A model generated the notes under the pieces. The model searched no databases. It saw only the letters and a list, made by a program, of their open reading frames with translations, and was not told the origin of the DNA. Shown here one piece after another: positions 19,286 to 28,889 of a stretch of 60,364 nucleotides of DNA. The stretch's first letter is position 1, and every line of letters starts with the position of its first letter. This DNA comes from an uncultured Mediterranea sp. (lineage in GTDB: Bacteria; Bacteroidota; Bacteroidia; Bacteroidales; Bacteroidaceae), in the NCBI GenBank assembly GCA_945831575.1, contig CAMACX010000014.1, forward strand, positions 1-60,364. Direction: 5' to 3'. A program made the position numbers and the translations under genes.

Positions 19286-19981
19286 ATGATTGGAATTATT
19301 AGCGCGATGCAGAGTGAGCACGACCAGTTGGCGGCCCGACTGCAGGAGAAGAATGTGATGGGGCGTGGACGACTCTCGTTCGTGACCGGACGCATCGGAC
19401 GGAATGAGGTGGTACTTGCACAGAGTGGCATCGGAAAGGTCAATGCCGCCCTTGGGGCAGCTGCCCTTATTGATCTATTTGATATCAAAGCCTTGATTAG
19501 CACGGGCGTGGCCGGTGGTATTGACCCGGTTCTTCAGGTGACGGATGTGGTGGCTTCCAGTCGTCTGGCCTATCACGATGTGTGGTGTGGTGACGGTAAT
19601 GCCTATGGACAGATTCAGGGCCTTCCGCTCTATTTTGAAGCCGACCAACGGCTGCTGGATGTGGCCCTTCATCTCAACGAAGGAGGCAAACTGGAGAGTC
19701 GCGTACATGGTGGACTCATCTGCACGGGTGACCAGTTTATCAGCAACCGCGACGAGTTGCAGACCATCAAGGGCCGTTTTCCCGAGGCCTTGGCCGTAGA
19801 TATGGAGTCGGCAGCCCTAGCGCATACCTGCTACCTGCGCCGCGTGCCCTTCATCAGCTTCCGCATCATCAGCGACACCCCGGGAGCCCATGAAGAGAAC
19901 TTCGCCCAGTACCTCGACTTCTGGAAGACCATGGCCGACCGTTCCTTCCACACCACCTGGGCCTACCTCAACGCTCTTTAG
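19286..19981 (+). CDS. mtnN: 5'-methylthioadenosine/S-adenosylhomocysteine nucleosidase
   Basis: A 231-residue nucleosidase that cuts adenine from SAH and MTA, giving S-ribosylhomocysteine for LuxS. The start MIGIISAMQSEHDQL, the QSGIGKVNAALGAA segment, STGVAGGID and the VDMESAALAH active-site region (Glu of DMES and a following Asp in ISDTPG) are all present. I use the ATG at 19286; an upstream frame would add nine residues not seen in the family. luxS follows by 41 bases, so the activated-methyl cycle steps are co-expressed. Confidence 0.95.
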   Translation: MIGIISAMQSEHDQLAARLQEKNVMGRGRLSFVTGRIGRNEVVLAQSGIGKVNAALGAAALIDLFDIKALISTGVAGGIDPVLQVTDVVASSRLAYHDVWCGDGNAYGQIQGLPLYFEADQRLLDVALHLNEGGKLESRVHGGLICTGDQFISNRDELQTIKGRFPEALAVDMESAALAHTCYLRRVPFISFRIISDTPGAHEENFAQYLDFWKTMADRSFHTTWAYLNAL

Positions 19982-20022
19982 TAATTTTAAAAAAGAAAGA
20001 AGAACTGACTCAAAAACAAAAT

Positions 20023-20505
20023 ATGGAAAAAATACCAAGTTTTACAATCGACCACATTCATCTGCTGCGTGGCATCTACGTGTCGCGGCAGGATGAGGTA
20101 AATGGTGAGACTATCACCACATTTGACATCCGCATGAAGGAGCCCAACCGCGAACCCGCGCTGGGGCAGGGTGCCCTGCATACCATTGAGCATCTGGCTG
20201 CCACCTACTTGCGCAACGACCCCGAGTGGAAGGACCGCATCATCTATTGGGGACCTATGGGTTGCCTCACGGGCAACTACCTCCTCATGCGTGGACGGCT
20301 GCAACCCGCCGACATCCTCGACTTGATGAAGCGCACGTTCCGCTTCGTGGCCGAGTTTGAGGGCGAAGTGCCTGGAGCCGCTCCACAGGATTGCGGCAAC
20401 TACCTGCTCCATGACCTGCCCATGGCACGCTGGGAGAGCGCCAAGTACCTCCACGAGGTGCTTGAGCAGATGACCGAGCAGAACATGACCTATCCCCGGC
20501 TCTAG
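20023..20505 (+). CDS. luxS: S-ribosylhomocysteine lyase (autoinducer-2 synthesis)
   Basis: A 160-residue metalloenzyme that splits S-ribosylhomocysteine into homocysteine and DPD, the precursor of AI-2. The HTIEH metal motif (in GALHTIEHLAATYLR), the catalytic Cys in GPMGCLTG and the third metal ligand Cys in PQDCGNYL are visible. Length matches the family. It forms a two-gene operon with mtnN, which makes its substrate. Confidence 0.97.
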   Translation: MEKIPSFTIDHIHLLRGIYVSRQDEVNGETITTFDIRMKEPNREPALGQGALHTIEHLAATYLRNDPEWKDRIIYWGPMGCLTGNYLLMRGRLQPADILDLMKRTFRFVAEFEGEVPGAAPQDCGNYLLHDLPMARWESAKYLHEVLEQMTEQNMTYPRL

Positions 20506-20560
20506 GGACCTACAGGATGCTTCTGCAGATGCAGGGGCATGTACATGCACTCCCTGAATT

Positions 20561-20592
20561 GCAGGGGGCAGACGCACAGGTCCGCCCCCTGC
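20561..20592. terminator. GC-rich hairpin between convergent luxS and XRE-cupin genes
   Basis: Stem GCAGGGGGC...GCCCCCTGC with inner GAC/GTC pairs. No T-run follows on either strand, so termination activity is uncertain. Confidence 0.4.
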
Positions 20593-20602
20593 CCGGCTTG
20601 TG

Positions 20603-21178
20603 TCAGATGGGGGTATAGATTACGGCCAGGATTTTGGCGGCCTGCCCCTTGTAGCCATGTACGTGGTGAGGTACGATGGAGTCGTAGTAGATGCTGTCCC
20701 CCTCGTTGAGGATGTAGTTGTTGCGTCCGTGGGTAATCTCCATGGTGCCTTCCATCACGAGGATAAACTCCTGTCCCTCATGGGTGGAGAGCACGAAGTC
20801 GGTATCGTCGGTCGGCATCACGTCGATGATGAAGGGCTCCATGTGGCGGTCGGCCTTCGAGCGCGACAGGGAGTGGTAGATCATGTGCTTGCGGCTCTGA
20901 ATGGCGTTGTTGGAGAACTCGATGCTGTTGAGGCTCTCGTCCTTGCGGCACACCACGGGGCCTTTCTCCTCCTCCTCATCAAGGAAGGTGCCCAGACGCA
21001 CGCCCAGCACGCGGGCAATCTTGATGAGCGGAGCCAGCGAGGGCAGGTCGATGTTGCTCTCGATACGCTCTATCTGTTCGATGCCGATGCCCGACTGGCG
21101 GGCCAGTTCTTCGCGCGAGAGTCCTTTCTCTTCGCGCAGCGATTTGATTTTCTCGCCTACAATTTTGTTGGTATCCAT
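20603..21178 (-). CDS. XRE-family transcriptional regulator with C-terminal cupin domain
   Basis: A 191-residue regulator. Residues about 6-62 form a lambda-repressor HTH (IKSLREEKGLSREELARQSG, EQIERIESNIDLPSL); about 110-188 form a Cupin_2 barrel (GQEFILVMEGTMEITHG, LNEGDSIYYDSIVPHHV). Proteins of this form sense a small ligand and repress nearby metabolic genes. The ATG at 21178 is preferred to a GTG two codons upstream. A TAACTTTG -7 box is at 21206-21213. It converges on luxS, and no obvious target operon is next to it. Confidence 0.92.
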   Translation of the reverse strand: MDTNKIVGEKIKSLREEKGLSREELARQSGIGIEQIERIESNIDLPSLAPLIKIARVLGVRLGTFLDEEEEKGPVVCRKDESLNSIEFSNNAIQSRKHMIYHSLSRSKADRHMEPFIIDVMPTDDTDFVLSTHEGQEFILVMEGTMEITHGRNNYILNEGDSIYYDSIVPHHVHGYKGQAAKILAVIYTPI

Positions 21179-21205
21179 AGTCACTATCTGTTGTTAACGG
21201 TTATG

Positions 21206-21213
21206 CAAAGTTA
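21206..21213 (-). promoter_or_regulatory. Bacteroidetes -7 box for the XRE-cupin gene
   Basis: TAACTTTG on the minus strand, 28 bases before the ATG. Confidence 0.45.
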
Positions 21214-21448
21214 GGGCATTTTTTCGCACCTGCAACATTTCCGCCCCAGAAATCCGCACTTTTCTCTCAAAATCTCTCTTTCATCCCGTAGCGGAGGTGC
21301 AATTTTGTGGTCTATGGACAATATAATCTCTATTTTTGTTGCGTCATCTCACCTATTATATTATTATATAGAGTACCGTTGGCCAGTGGGAAGACCTCCT
21401 CTGGGGATGTTTCTTTACATTCTCGGATTGGAGGGGCATTACAGCCCT

Positions 21449-21492
21449 TCGAGATGGTCTCGAGATGCCTTCGAGATGAGTCTTGATGCACG
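21449..21492. repeat. 11-bp tandem repeats in the susC leader region
   Basis: Consecutive units CTTCGAGATGG, TCTCGAGATGC, CTTCGAGATGA, and a weaker GTCTTGATGCA. The rest of the 21214-21689 stretch holds no convincing gene; a short frame at 21305-21583 has no recognisable product. Confidence 0.5.
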
Positions 21493-21689
21493 CCCTTCAA
21501 AAATTGTTGATAGGATAAACAGGTGTTGGGCTTATTCTGATATATCCTGCTTTCGTTCTTTTATATCCCATTTCATTCCTTAAAAAATGGTCTAATTGTC
21601 ATTTCTGCATGTCTATTTGTACGATATTCGTCCCTTTCAGGTTCTTCATAGTGGGAATTTGTCTCTGATTAAACAAATTTAAGGAAATC

Positions 21690-21723
21690 TTTGGCTCTCT
21701 TTCCTTAAAATTATCTACTTTTG
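21690..21723 (+). promoter_or_regulatory. Promoter of susC-susD (TTTG-N22-TACTTTTG)
   Basis: TTTG at 21690-21693 and TACTTTTG at 21716-21723 with 22 bases between, 55 bases before the susC ATG. No sigma/anti-sigma, SARP or hybrid two-component gene is next to it. Confidence 0.65.
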
Positions 21724-21778
21724 CCTCCAACGATAAAAACGCATTTAATTTTTTAACTTTGTTATTAATTTTAGCGCT

Positions 21779-24700
21779 ATGAAGACAAGCAGTTATTTCA
21801 TTCGGCTAGGGTTGCTCATGGTATGTTCTGCTCCGGTAGGACTCCCGCTGGCAACCCCTGTTTTCGGCAGTACACATGTTGTACAGCAAGTCAACAAATG
21901 CACAGGTGTGGTTATCGACGCGCTGGGTGAGCCAGTCATCGGAGCCGCAGTTATGGTAAAAGGAGGCACCATCGGTGGTATAACCGACATCGATGGTAAT
22001 TTTTCAATCGACGGCGTGAAGTCGGGCGATGTGCTTCAAATCTCTTTCGTGGGTTACAAGACTGAGGAGATTACCTGGAAAGGTGGACCCATCAAGGTTA
22101 CCCTTCAGGAAGACACTCAGATGCTCAACGAGGTAGTCGTTGTGGGTTTCGGTACGCAGAAGAAAGCCAATCTGACTGGTGCCGTTGCTACGCTGGGTAA
22201 TGACGTGATTGCTTCGCGTCCAGTTAACTCAGTAGTGGATGCCATGCAGGGTATGATACCCGGTATGAACTTCTCGATTGGTTCGGGCGGTGGTGCCTTG
22301 AACTCAACAGCTAAATTCAACATCCGCGGTACGGGTACTATCGGTTCGGGCTCATCAGTTAGCCCCTTGGTGCTGATTGACGGTATGGAGGGCGACCTGA
22401 ACGCCGTGAACCCGCAGGATATTGACAACATCTCCGTGCTGAAGGATGCCGCCTCGGCTTCAATTTACGGTTCGCGTGCAGCCGGTGGTGTGATTCTGGT
22501 TACGACCAAGAGTGGTAAGGCTGGAAAGACTGTAGTGAACTACAACAACAACTTCCGCTTCAGCTCTCCGCAGAACATGCCTGACCAGCTGGATTCTTAC
22601 AACTGGGCACTCTACATGAACGACGCCAGTGTGAATGCCGGTTCGGGTATCTGGTTTACCGATACCAAGCTGGGACAGATCAAGGCCGCTCAGAGTGACC
22701 CCACGATGCAGACCATGTTTAGAAATGACAAGGGCCGCTGGGAAATCTGGGATGCCAACGACCTGCTGCCTATTGCCAACCGCGACTGGCTGAAGTCATC
22801 GTTTGACACGGGCTTCTCTCAGGAGCACACCGTTAGCGCCACGGGCGGTAACGAAAAGCTGCAGTACTACTTCTCGGCCAACTACCTGGGCCGCGAGGGT
22901 CTGCTGAAGTATGGTGAAGATACGCAGGACCGCTATACCATCACCGGTAAGATTGATGCACAGATAGCTTCCTGGATCAAGTTTACCTACAACACCCGCT
23001 TCTCACGTACCGATTATACCGCTCCGACCATGATGGATGGACTCTACTACCACAACTTGTGCCGCTACTGGCCTATCATCCCCATCTATGACCCCAACGG
23101 CAACTTCGTAGTAACGGGTTCTAACCCGGGTGACCTGATCAACGGTGGTACCTACAAGTCGCAGAAGGACGTGCAGGCCCATCAGTTCTCCGTTCGTCTT
23201 ACTCCCCTCAAGGGCCTCGTAGTGAACGCAGAGATGAACTACCGCGTCAACCACACCATGGATCATAAGGATTGGCTCACCACGTACGGTTATGATGCTG
23301 ACAACAATCCGTTCGTCTTCAACAACCCGAACGATGCCGTCTATGAGTATGCTTACAAGAGCAACTACTTCAACCCCAACATCTATGCAGAATACAGCTT
23401 CAACCTGAATGAGGAGCACAACTTCAAGGTGATGGCCGGTTACCAGAGCGAACTGTTGAACCAACGCTGGATTTCGGCTGAGCAATACACCATCGCCGCT
23501 GGTCTGCCCACGCTTAACACCACGTCGAAGAACCCCAAGGTAGGTGGTAAGTACGACAGTTGGTCCACCATGGGTATGTTTGGCCGTATCAACTACGACT
23601 ATAAGGGTAAGTACCTCTTTGAAGGTAACCTGCGTTACGACGGTACGTCACGCTTCCTCAAGGATCAGCGCTGGCACTGGTCGCCTTCATTCTCTTTGGG
23701 TTGGAATATTGCCCACGAAAACTTCTGGAAATCGCTGGAAAAGTATGTCAACTCGTTGAAGCTTCGCGTTTCTTGGGGTGAACTGGGTAACCAGAACACC
23801 ACCAACTGGTATCCCTTCTATCCCACCATCGGTTACTCAAACATGGGTGGTAACTGGCTGGTCAACGGCAAGAAGCCCAACGTAGCCAGCCAGCCTGCCC
23901 TCGTCTCTTCGTCGCTGACTTGGGAAAAGACGCAGACGCTGAACTTCGGTCTCGACTGGGGTGCCTTCAACAACCGTCTGACCGGTACCTTCGAAATCTT
24001 CAGCCGCAAGACACTCGACATGGTAGGTCCTGCTCCTGAGCTTCCCGCCGTACTGGGTACCTCTGCTCCGAAGGTGAACAACCTGGATATGACCTCAAAG
24101 GGTTTTGACTTGATGGTCAGCTGGCGCGACAAGATCCGCGACTTTGACTATGGCGTAACCTTCACCTTGACTGACAGCCGCGTGAAGATCAATAAGTACC
24201 CCAACCCTGCACGCAAGCTGGGCGACTACTATGGCGGTGCTTACCTGGGCGACATCTGGGGCTACACCACCATCGGTATTGCCAAGACACAGGAAGAGAT
24301 GGATCAACATCTGGCCAAGGTAAATCAGAGCGCTTTGGGTAGCAACTGGGGTGCCGGCGATATCATGTATGCCGACCTGGATGGCGACGGTAAGGTGAAC
24401 ACCGGCGAGAATACTGCCGACAAACCGGGCGACCGCCGCATCATCGGTAACAGCACGCCGCGTTACAACTTCGGTCTGAACCTGACTGGCGCATGGAAGG
24501 GCTTCGATCTGAAGGTCTTCTTCCAGGGCACTATGAAGCGTGACTACGCTCCCGGTTCGGGCGACGCCGTATTCTGGGGCGCATGCGGTATCGGTAAGTG
24601 GCAGGCTGCGGGCTTCACCGAGCACCTCGACTACTTCCGCGACGATCCCAACAGCCCGCTTGGCCTCAATTTGGACAGCTACTACCCCCGTGCCAACTGG

Positions 24701-24982
24701 AACGGTGGACGTAACAACAAGACCCAGACTCGCTACCTGCAGAATGCAGCTTACTGCCGTCTGAAGAACGTAACCCTGGGTTACACCCTGCCGCGCAACA
24801 TTACCCAGAAGTTCTATGTGGAGAACCTCCGCTTCTTCTTCTCGGCTGAGAACCTCTTCACCATCACCAGCTTCACCGGCCTTGGCGATCCTGAAATCAT
24901 CGACGCTTCCGACAGCTGGGGTCTCGGCAAGACCTATCCGTTGACCAAGAACATCTCGTTCGGTGTAAGTGTTACATTATAA
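21779..24982 (+). CDS. SusC/RagA-like TonB-linked outer-membrane transporter
   Basis: A 1067-residue outer-membrane beta-barrel that takes up glycans with TonB energy. After a signal peptide (about 1-30) comes a carboxypeptidase-D-like/CarbopepD_reg beta-domain (TGVVIDALGEPVIGAAVMVKG...TDIDGNFSI, about 40-115), the SusC-specific Ton box region (LNEVVVVGFGTQKK), the plug (GTGTIGSGSSVSPLVLIDG, SIYGSRAAGGVILVTTK) and the barrel, ending in an aromatic-rich strand (ISFGVSVTL). Its partner SusD follows by 33 bases. The substrate is not evident; a GH95 fucosidase gene 4 kb to the right on the other strand hints at fucosylated glycans. Confidence 0.96.
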   Translation: MKTSSYFIRLGLLMVCSAPVGLPLATPVFGSTHVVQQVNKCTGVVIDALGEPVIGAAVMVKGGTIGGITDIDGNFSIDGVKSGDVLQISFVGYKTEEITWKGGPIKVTLQEDTQMLNEVVVVGFGTQKKANLTGAVATLGNDVIASRPVNSVVDAMQGMIPGMNFSIGSGGGALNSTAKFNIRGTGTIGSGSSVSPLVLIDGMEGDLNAVNPQDIDNISVLKDAASASIYGSRAAGGVILVTTKSGKAGKTVVNYNNNFRFSSPQNMPDQLDSYNWALYMNDASVNAGSGIWFTDTKLGQIKAAQSDPTMQTMFRNDKGRWEIWDANDLLPIANRDWLKSSFDTGFSQEHTVSATGGNEKLQYYFSANYLGREGLLKYGEDTQDRYTITGKIDAQIASWIKFTYNTRFSRTDYTAPTMMDGLYYHNLCRYWPIIPIYDPNGNFVVTGSNPGDLINGGTYKSQKDVQAHQFSVRLTPLKGLVVNAEMNYRVNHTMDHKDWLTTYGYDADNNPFVFNNPNDAVYEYAYKSNYFNPNIYAEYSFNLNEEHNFKVMAGYQSELLNQRWISAEQYTIAAGLPTLNTTSKNPKVGGKYDSWSTMGMFGRINYDYKGKYLFEGNLRYDGTSRFLKDQRWHWSPSFSLGWNIAHENFWKSLEKYVNSLKLRVSWGELGNQNTTNWYPFYPTIGYSNMGGNWLVNGKKPNVASQPALVSSSLTWEKTQTLNFGLDWGAFNNRLTGTFEIFSRKTLDMVGPAPELPAVLGTSAPKVNNLDMTSKGFDLMVSWRDKIRDFDYGVTFTLTDSRVKINKYPNPARKLGDYYGGAYLGDIWGYTTIGIAKTQEEMDQHLAKVNQSALGSNWGAGDIMYADLDGDGKVNTGENTADKPGDRRIIGNSTPRYNFGLNLTGAWKGFDLKVFFQGTMKRDYAPGSGDAVFWGACGIGKWQAAGFTEHLDYFRDDPNSPLGLNLDSYYPRANWNGGRNNKTQTRYLQNAAYCRLKNVTLGYTLPRNITQKFYVENLRFFFSAENLFTITSFTGLGDPEIIDASDSWGLGKTYPLTKNISFGVSVTL

Positions 24983-25015
24983 TATCTAATCACCATAAAT
25001 ATATATTCTACGATT

Positions 25016-27043
25016 ATGAAGAATAAGATTTTCCAATATATGGCCATGGGCGTTGCTGTGGTGGGTATGACCGCATGCAACGACTTCCTTGACAGAGTGC
25101 CGCAGTCGGACATCACCCCCGGCTCATACTTTACCTCCGAGGCCGACTTGTCCGCTTATGTGATCAATCAATATACCTTTACCAGTATCGCTCCCGGTAG
25201 CTACGGCATCAGCGTATTCGGTTATGACAACGGTACTGATAACCAAGCCGCTATGAGCGCTTCCAGTTTCTGGCAGCCCGGTGTATGGCAGGTGCCGCAG
25301 AATGTGGGCTCTTCATCGAGCGATTCCTGGAACTTTACCCGCATCCGTCAGATTAACTATTTCCTCGATCAGGTACTGCCTAAGTATGAGAGTGGCGCCA
25401 TCACGGGTAACGAGGCTAATATCCGCCATTATATCGGTGAAGCTTACCTGATTCGTGCCTACAACTACTTCGATAAGTTGGTAACCATTGGCGACTGTCC
25501 TATCATTGAACAGGCTTTGCCCGATGACAAGGAAGTGCTGATTGAAGCTTCGAAGCGTCAGCCTCGCCACAAGGTGGCCCGCTTCATCCTTGGACAGATT
25601 GACAAGGCCCTGGAATATCTGCTAGAGACTCCTCCGGGTGGTAAGAACCGCATCAGCCGTGATGCTGCTTACCTGCTCCGCTCACGCGTGGCCCTGTTTG
25701 AGGGTACGTGGCTGAAGCACCACAAGGGCACAGCTTTCGTTCCTGGTGGTTCCGGATGGCCCGGTAACAGCGCTGATCTGGATGGCTTCAACATCGACAC
25801 CGAAATCAACTACTTCCTGACCGAATGTATGACTTCGTCCAAGGTCATTGGCGACAAGCTGGTGAACAACCTGGCTGAAAATACCGACACCAAGGAGGGA
25901 TACGATGTCAACCTGAATGTTCTCAACCCCTATTATGCCATGTTCTGTGATGCGGATATGGAGAAGTACGACGAAATCTTGATGTGGCGTGCCTATAATG
26001 AGGAGCAGGGCGTGACGCACAACATCCAGATGCAGCTCATCCGCAATGGTGGCGGTACGGGTTGGACTCGAGGCCTGGTGAACTCCTTCCTGATGCGCAA
26101 CGGTCTGCCCATCTATGCCGCTGGTTCGGGCTATGACCCCGAATGGGAGAAAGAGGGCATCAAGAAGACCCTGCAGGACCGCGACTCACGTATCTGGCAG
26201 TTCACCAAGAAGGATGGCGACGTGGAATTCTACACCTTTGCCGGCGAAGAATCCCTGTTCGATCCCACCTGGATGGTACGTGGCGCAGAAGAGACCAAGA
26301 TGATGACAGGTTATGCTATCAAGAAGGGTAAGCACTACGATCCCACCATGGAGGCCTATCACCAAAAAGGCATTTCGGGCAGCATCGTATTCCGTGGCAC
26401 TGAAGCTCTGCTGAACTACATGGAGGCTTGCTACGAGAAGAATGGAAGCATTGACGCTACCGCAGCCAGCTACTGGCATGCACTCCGTGTACGTGCTAAG
26501 GTGGATCCCGACTTTGAGAAGACCATCGCAGCTACCGACATGAACGAAGAGGCTAAGTGGGACTTCGGCGCCTACTCGAAGGGCCAGTTGGTTGATCCTA
26601 CCCTCTATAACATCCGTCGCGAACGCCGCAACGAGTTCATCGGAGAAGGCATGCGTTGGAATGACCTGAAGCGCTGGAGAGCTTGCGACCAGGTGAACGG
26701 TTACCACATTGAAGGTCTGCGTTTCTGGGGCTCTATCTATGAGAACACCATGCTTAGCTCAACGGGTGAAGACCTTGTGAAGGTGGATGTAGAAGGTGGT
26801 ACGGGTAACATCTCTGACCAAGCTATCAGCGGTGTCTATATCCGTCCCTACCAGGTATCCAAAAAGAACAACAACGTGTTTGACGGCTACAAGTTCACGC
26901 CGGCTCACTACCTGAGCCCCATTCCGCAGAATGTATTCCGTCAGACGGCTACGGGTGACCAGACCGACTTGACGACTTCCAATATCTATCAGAACCCAGG
27001 ATGGCCGCAGGTTGCCGGCCAGGGTCCGACCTCTGTGAACTAA
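25016..27043 (+). CDS. SusD/RagB-like surface glycan-binding lipoprotein
   Basis: A 675-residue lipoprotein that caps the SusC barrel. The signal peptide ends VGMTAC with lipidation at that Cys (about residue 21), followed by NDFLDRVPQSDITPGSYF, the usual SusD start. TPR-like helices (GEAYLIRAYNYFDKLV) and the C-terminal NIRRERRNEFIGEGMRWNDLKRW signature are clear. The terminator right after its stop closes the susCD unit. Confidence 0.95.
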   Translation: MKNKIFQYMAMGVAVVGMTACNDFLDRVPQSDITPGSYFTSEADLSAYVINQYTFTSIAPGSYGISVFGYDNGTDNQAAMSASSFWQPGVWQVPQNVGSSSSDSWNFTRIRQINYFLDQVLPKYESGAITGNEANIRHYIGEAYLIRAYNYFDKLVTIGDCPIIEQALPDDKEVLIEASKRQPRHKVARFILGQIDKALEYLLETPPGGKNRISRDAAYLLRSRVALFEGTWLKHHKGTAFVPGGSGWPGNSADLDGFNIDTEINYFLTECMTSSKVIGDKLVNNLAENTDTKEGYDVNLNVLNPYYAMFCDADMEKYDEILMWRAYNEEQGVTHNIQMQLIRNGGGTGWTRGLVNSFLMRNGLPIYAAGSGYDPEWEKEGIKKTLQDRDSRIWQFTKKDGDVEFYTFAGEESLFDPTWMVRGAEETKMMTGYAIKKGKHYDPTMEAYHQKGISGSIVFRGTEALLNYMEACYEKNGSIDATAASYWHALRVRAKVDPDFEKTIAATDMNEEAKWDFGAYSKGQLVDPTLYNIRRERRNEFIGEGMRWNDLKRWRACDQVNGYHIEGLRFWGSIYENTMLSSTGEDLVKVDVEGGTGNISDQAISGVYIRPYQVSKKNNNVFDGYKFTPAHYLSPIPQNVFRQTATGDQTDLTTSNIYQNPGWPQVAGQGPTSVN

Positions 27044-27071
27044 ACGAATCTCCCACATCGGGAAAACAAAA

Positions 27072-27111
27072 CGGGCTGCCCTCGTAAAGAAGGCAGCCCG
27101 CTATTGTTTTT
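27072..27111 (+). terminator. Rho-independent terminator of susC-susD
   Basis: Perfect 9-bp stem CGGGCTGCC/GGCAGCCCG (27072-27080 with 27092-27100), followed by CTATTGTTTTTA. Confidence 0.85.
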
Positions 27112-27203
27112 ACTTTCAAAAACAAGTTCTATTGCAATATGGTTCATGGAGTGTTGATAATAAGAGATTCAAATTAAGCTGTTATTAGTGTATATAATGC
27201 GTA

Positions 27204-27220
27204 ATAGCTTAATATAGAAC
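27204..27220. promoter_or_regulatory. HipB-operator-like half-site downstream of hipA
   Basis: TAGCTTAATATAGAACC closely resembles one arm of the hipB promoter inverted repeat (AGTTTAATATAGAGCTG). It lies about 45 bases past the hipA stop with no partner arm. Confidence 0.4.
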
Positions 27221-27264
27221 CTTTATGAATGATAGTACTCTGTTTGTCGATGAATAATAGAAGA

Positions 27265-28545
27265 CTAGATTTTCAGCATCATATTGGGAATAATAGCGTT
27301 AATCATGGTTGGTGGAACGCCGCAATCTTTGGCTATATCGCCCCAATGTGAGGCTGCTTCACATATTTCATCAATAACGATTGTCGCATCCTTGATGTTG
27401 TTTTGAGAAGCGAACGCCAACAAATCATTTCGTGTAATATCCTCAAATTTTTCCTGAATAGACATTTGGTGTGTAGCCGTCCAACCACCATTCGGGTTAT
27501 ACGCATATCCCATATCGTATGCAGGAGAAAGATGCCACTTCCCATCCTCTTCCATCAGGAAAGAAATGTTCTTGGTGTGATCATCTTGATTTCGAATCAC
27601 GACGTTGAACACTATTCTGCGAAACATTTGTTTGGCTTCTGAGTAGGGTAAACGTAATGCCCGCATCACGTTGAAGGCCTGTTCGTACGAATAGGCTCTA
27701 TGCAAGCGATAATCAAAGTGTGCAATACCACAGAGCGTCTGCATGTGTATTTTCTTACCTTCTTTTCTGTCGAACCGTTTGGTAAGGAAATGGGCTCGTC
27801 CATTTTCCTCTACTAGTGAACATGTTGACATCTCTATGCCACAGGCTTGAGCTAACTTATAGAACGAGTATTCTAAGCGTCCATAGTTTTCCGTCTCTCT
27901 GAATCCAGCATTCGCAGAGACCCCGTCAAGTTTGATGAGGTAATAATCAAAGCCAATAGGCGCCTCCACTTGACCAGAACGTACTTCTCCTGTCTGTTTA
28001 TTGTAAGCGATGATAGCTTTAGCGCGTTGACCACCAGCAGAGGTGCCAAGGCGCAGAATCTCCGCAATAGCAGCCTTCTTATCATCTTCTAGATTTGTAG
28101 CAAAAGTTGACTTCTCATCAAGAGCTTCTTTAGCTACTTCTACCAATTTGTCAATCTCAATCTTAATATTTGGATTGTATGTTATATCAGTAGCAGGTTC
28201 AAACTCCAATGCTCCCATACAGCGTTTGCCGAGAAAACACAATGACTCAATAGGGTTGCCACTAGTACGTCCCGTCAGGGCCAACCACTTTTCAAACAGG
28301 ACTCGTCCATACGTATCAGGGAGGGAGTCGGCTAGCATGCCAGGCAAGCCTTGAAAAGTATCTCTACCCAAATTGCCAAAGGAATAAACTCGGCCTGCTC
28401 TGACAGGCATCATCAACGGCGAAGGTTCTAATGCGCTACCAATGAAACTATGATCATACTCAAATCGGGCTACCCCATACCTGTCATCCCAACTGAATGT
28501 GCCGATTGACTTGCCAAACATCTTGACTTTTGCAACATCTACCAT
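27265..28545 (-). CDS. hipA: HipA-family serine/threonine kinase toxin
   Basis: A 426-residue toxin with both HipA domains fused. The N-domain (about 1-110) starts VDVAKVKMFGKSIGTFSWDD; the C-domain (about 145-420) has the ATP/activation loop GTSAGGQRAKAII, the catalytic NQDDHTKN (Asp and Asn of the kinase loop) and a metal Asp in PAYDMGYAYN. HipA of E. coli phosphorylates glutamyl-tRNA synthetase and causes persistence; targets in this subfamily are not known. The start overlaps the hipB stop by 7 bases and has an AGGA site. More AT-rich than the surrounding sus and GH95 genes. Confidence 0.93.
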   Translation of the reverse strand: MVDVAKVKMFGKSIGTFSWDDRYGVARFEYDHSFIGSALEPSPLMMPVRAGRVYSFGNLGRDTFQGLPGMLADSLPDTYGRVLFEKWLALTGRTSGNPIESLCFLGKRCMGALEFEPATDITYNPNIKIEIDKLVEVAKEALDEKSTFATNLEDDKKAAIAEILRLGTSAGGQRAKAIIAYNKQTGEVRSGQVEAPIGFDYYLIKLDGVSANAGFRETENYGRLEYSFYKLAQACGIEMSTCSLVEENGRAHFLTKRFDRKEGKKIHMQTLCGIAHFDYRLHRAYSYEQAFNVMRALRLPYSEAKQMFRRIVFNVVIRNQDDHTKNISFLMEEDGKWHLSPAYDMGYAYNPNGGWTATHQMSIQEKFEDITRNDLLAFASQNNIKDATIVIDEICEAASHWGDIAKDCGVPPTMINAIIPNMMLKI

Positions 28546-28889
28546 GCTGATTCCTCCCTGCTTGTTTGCTTAAGTTGTCCTACTGCCCGTTGGCGTTGAT
28601 GCCTGCCCGCATTGGATTGTACTAGTTCATAGTATTCGCTCGGGCTCAGCTGTTCTTCATCTACCAATGTCTGTAGTACATCGAGTTTACCCAAGGTGCG
28701 TAACACTCTCAAAAAAGAATCGAAGGATTTAATGTCCCCTTTTTCCATCTTCTTCAGAGAGGAAAGTGACAGCCCAGCAGCATCTGCAAGACTCTGCTGA
28801 GTGATATTCTGTTTTAGCCTAACTTTTTTTAAGTGATTACCTATCCTACGAAGGATTATGGCATCTGAAAGCATGTAAATATCATCCAT
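28539..28889 (-). CDS. hipB: HipB-like XRE antitoxin/repressor
   Basis: A 116-residue antitoxin. The HTH is at about residues 15-70 (IGNHLKKVRLKQNITQQSLADAAGLSLSSLKKMEKGD). A basic, Gln-rich tail follows. HipB proteins neutralise HipA and repress their own operon. Its promoter lies between two arms of a long inverted repeat, and the near arm runs into the start codon, which supports autorepression. No ribosome site is visible, so translation may begin on a very short leader. Confidence 0.9.
   Translation of the reverse strand: MDDIYMLSDAIILRRIGNHLKKVRLKQNITQQSLADAAGLSLSSLKKMEKGDIKSFDSFLRVLRTLGKLDVLQTLVDEEQLSPSEYYELVQSNAGRHQRQRAVGQLKQTSREESAW

Noticed and set aside
21305..21583. A 92-residue frame in the susC leader
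   Set aside because: No family resemblance, crossed by the 11-bp repeats, and composition is like non-coding DNA.
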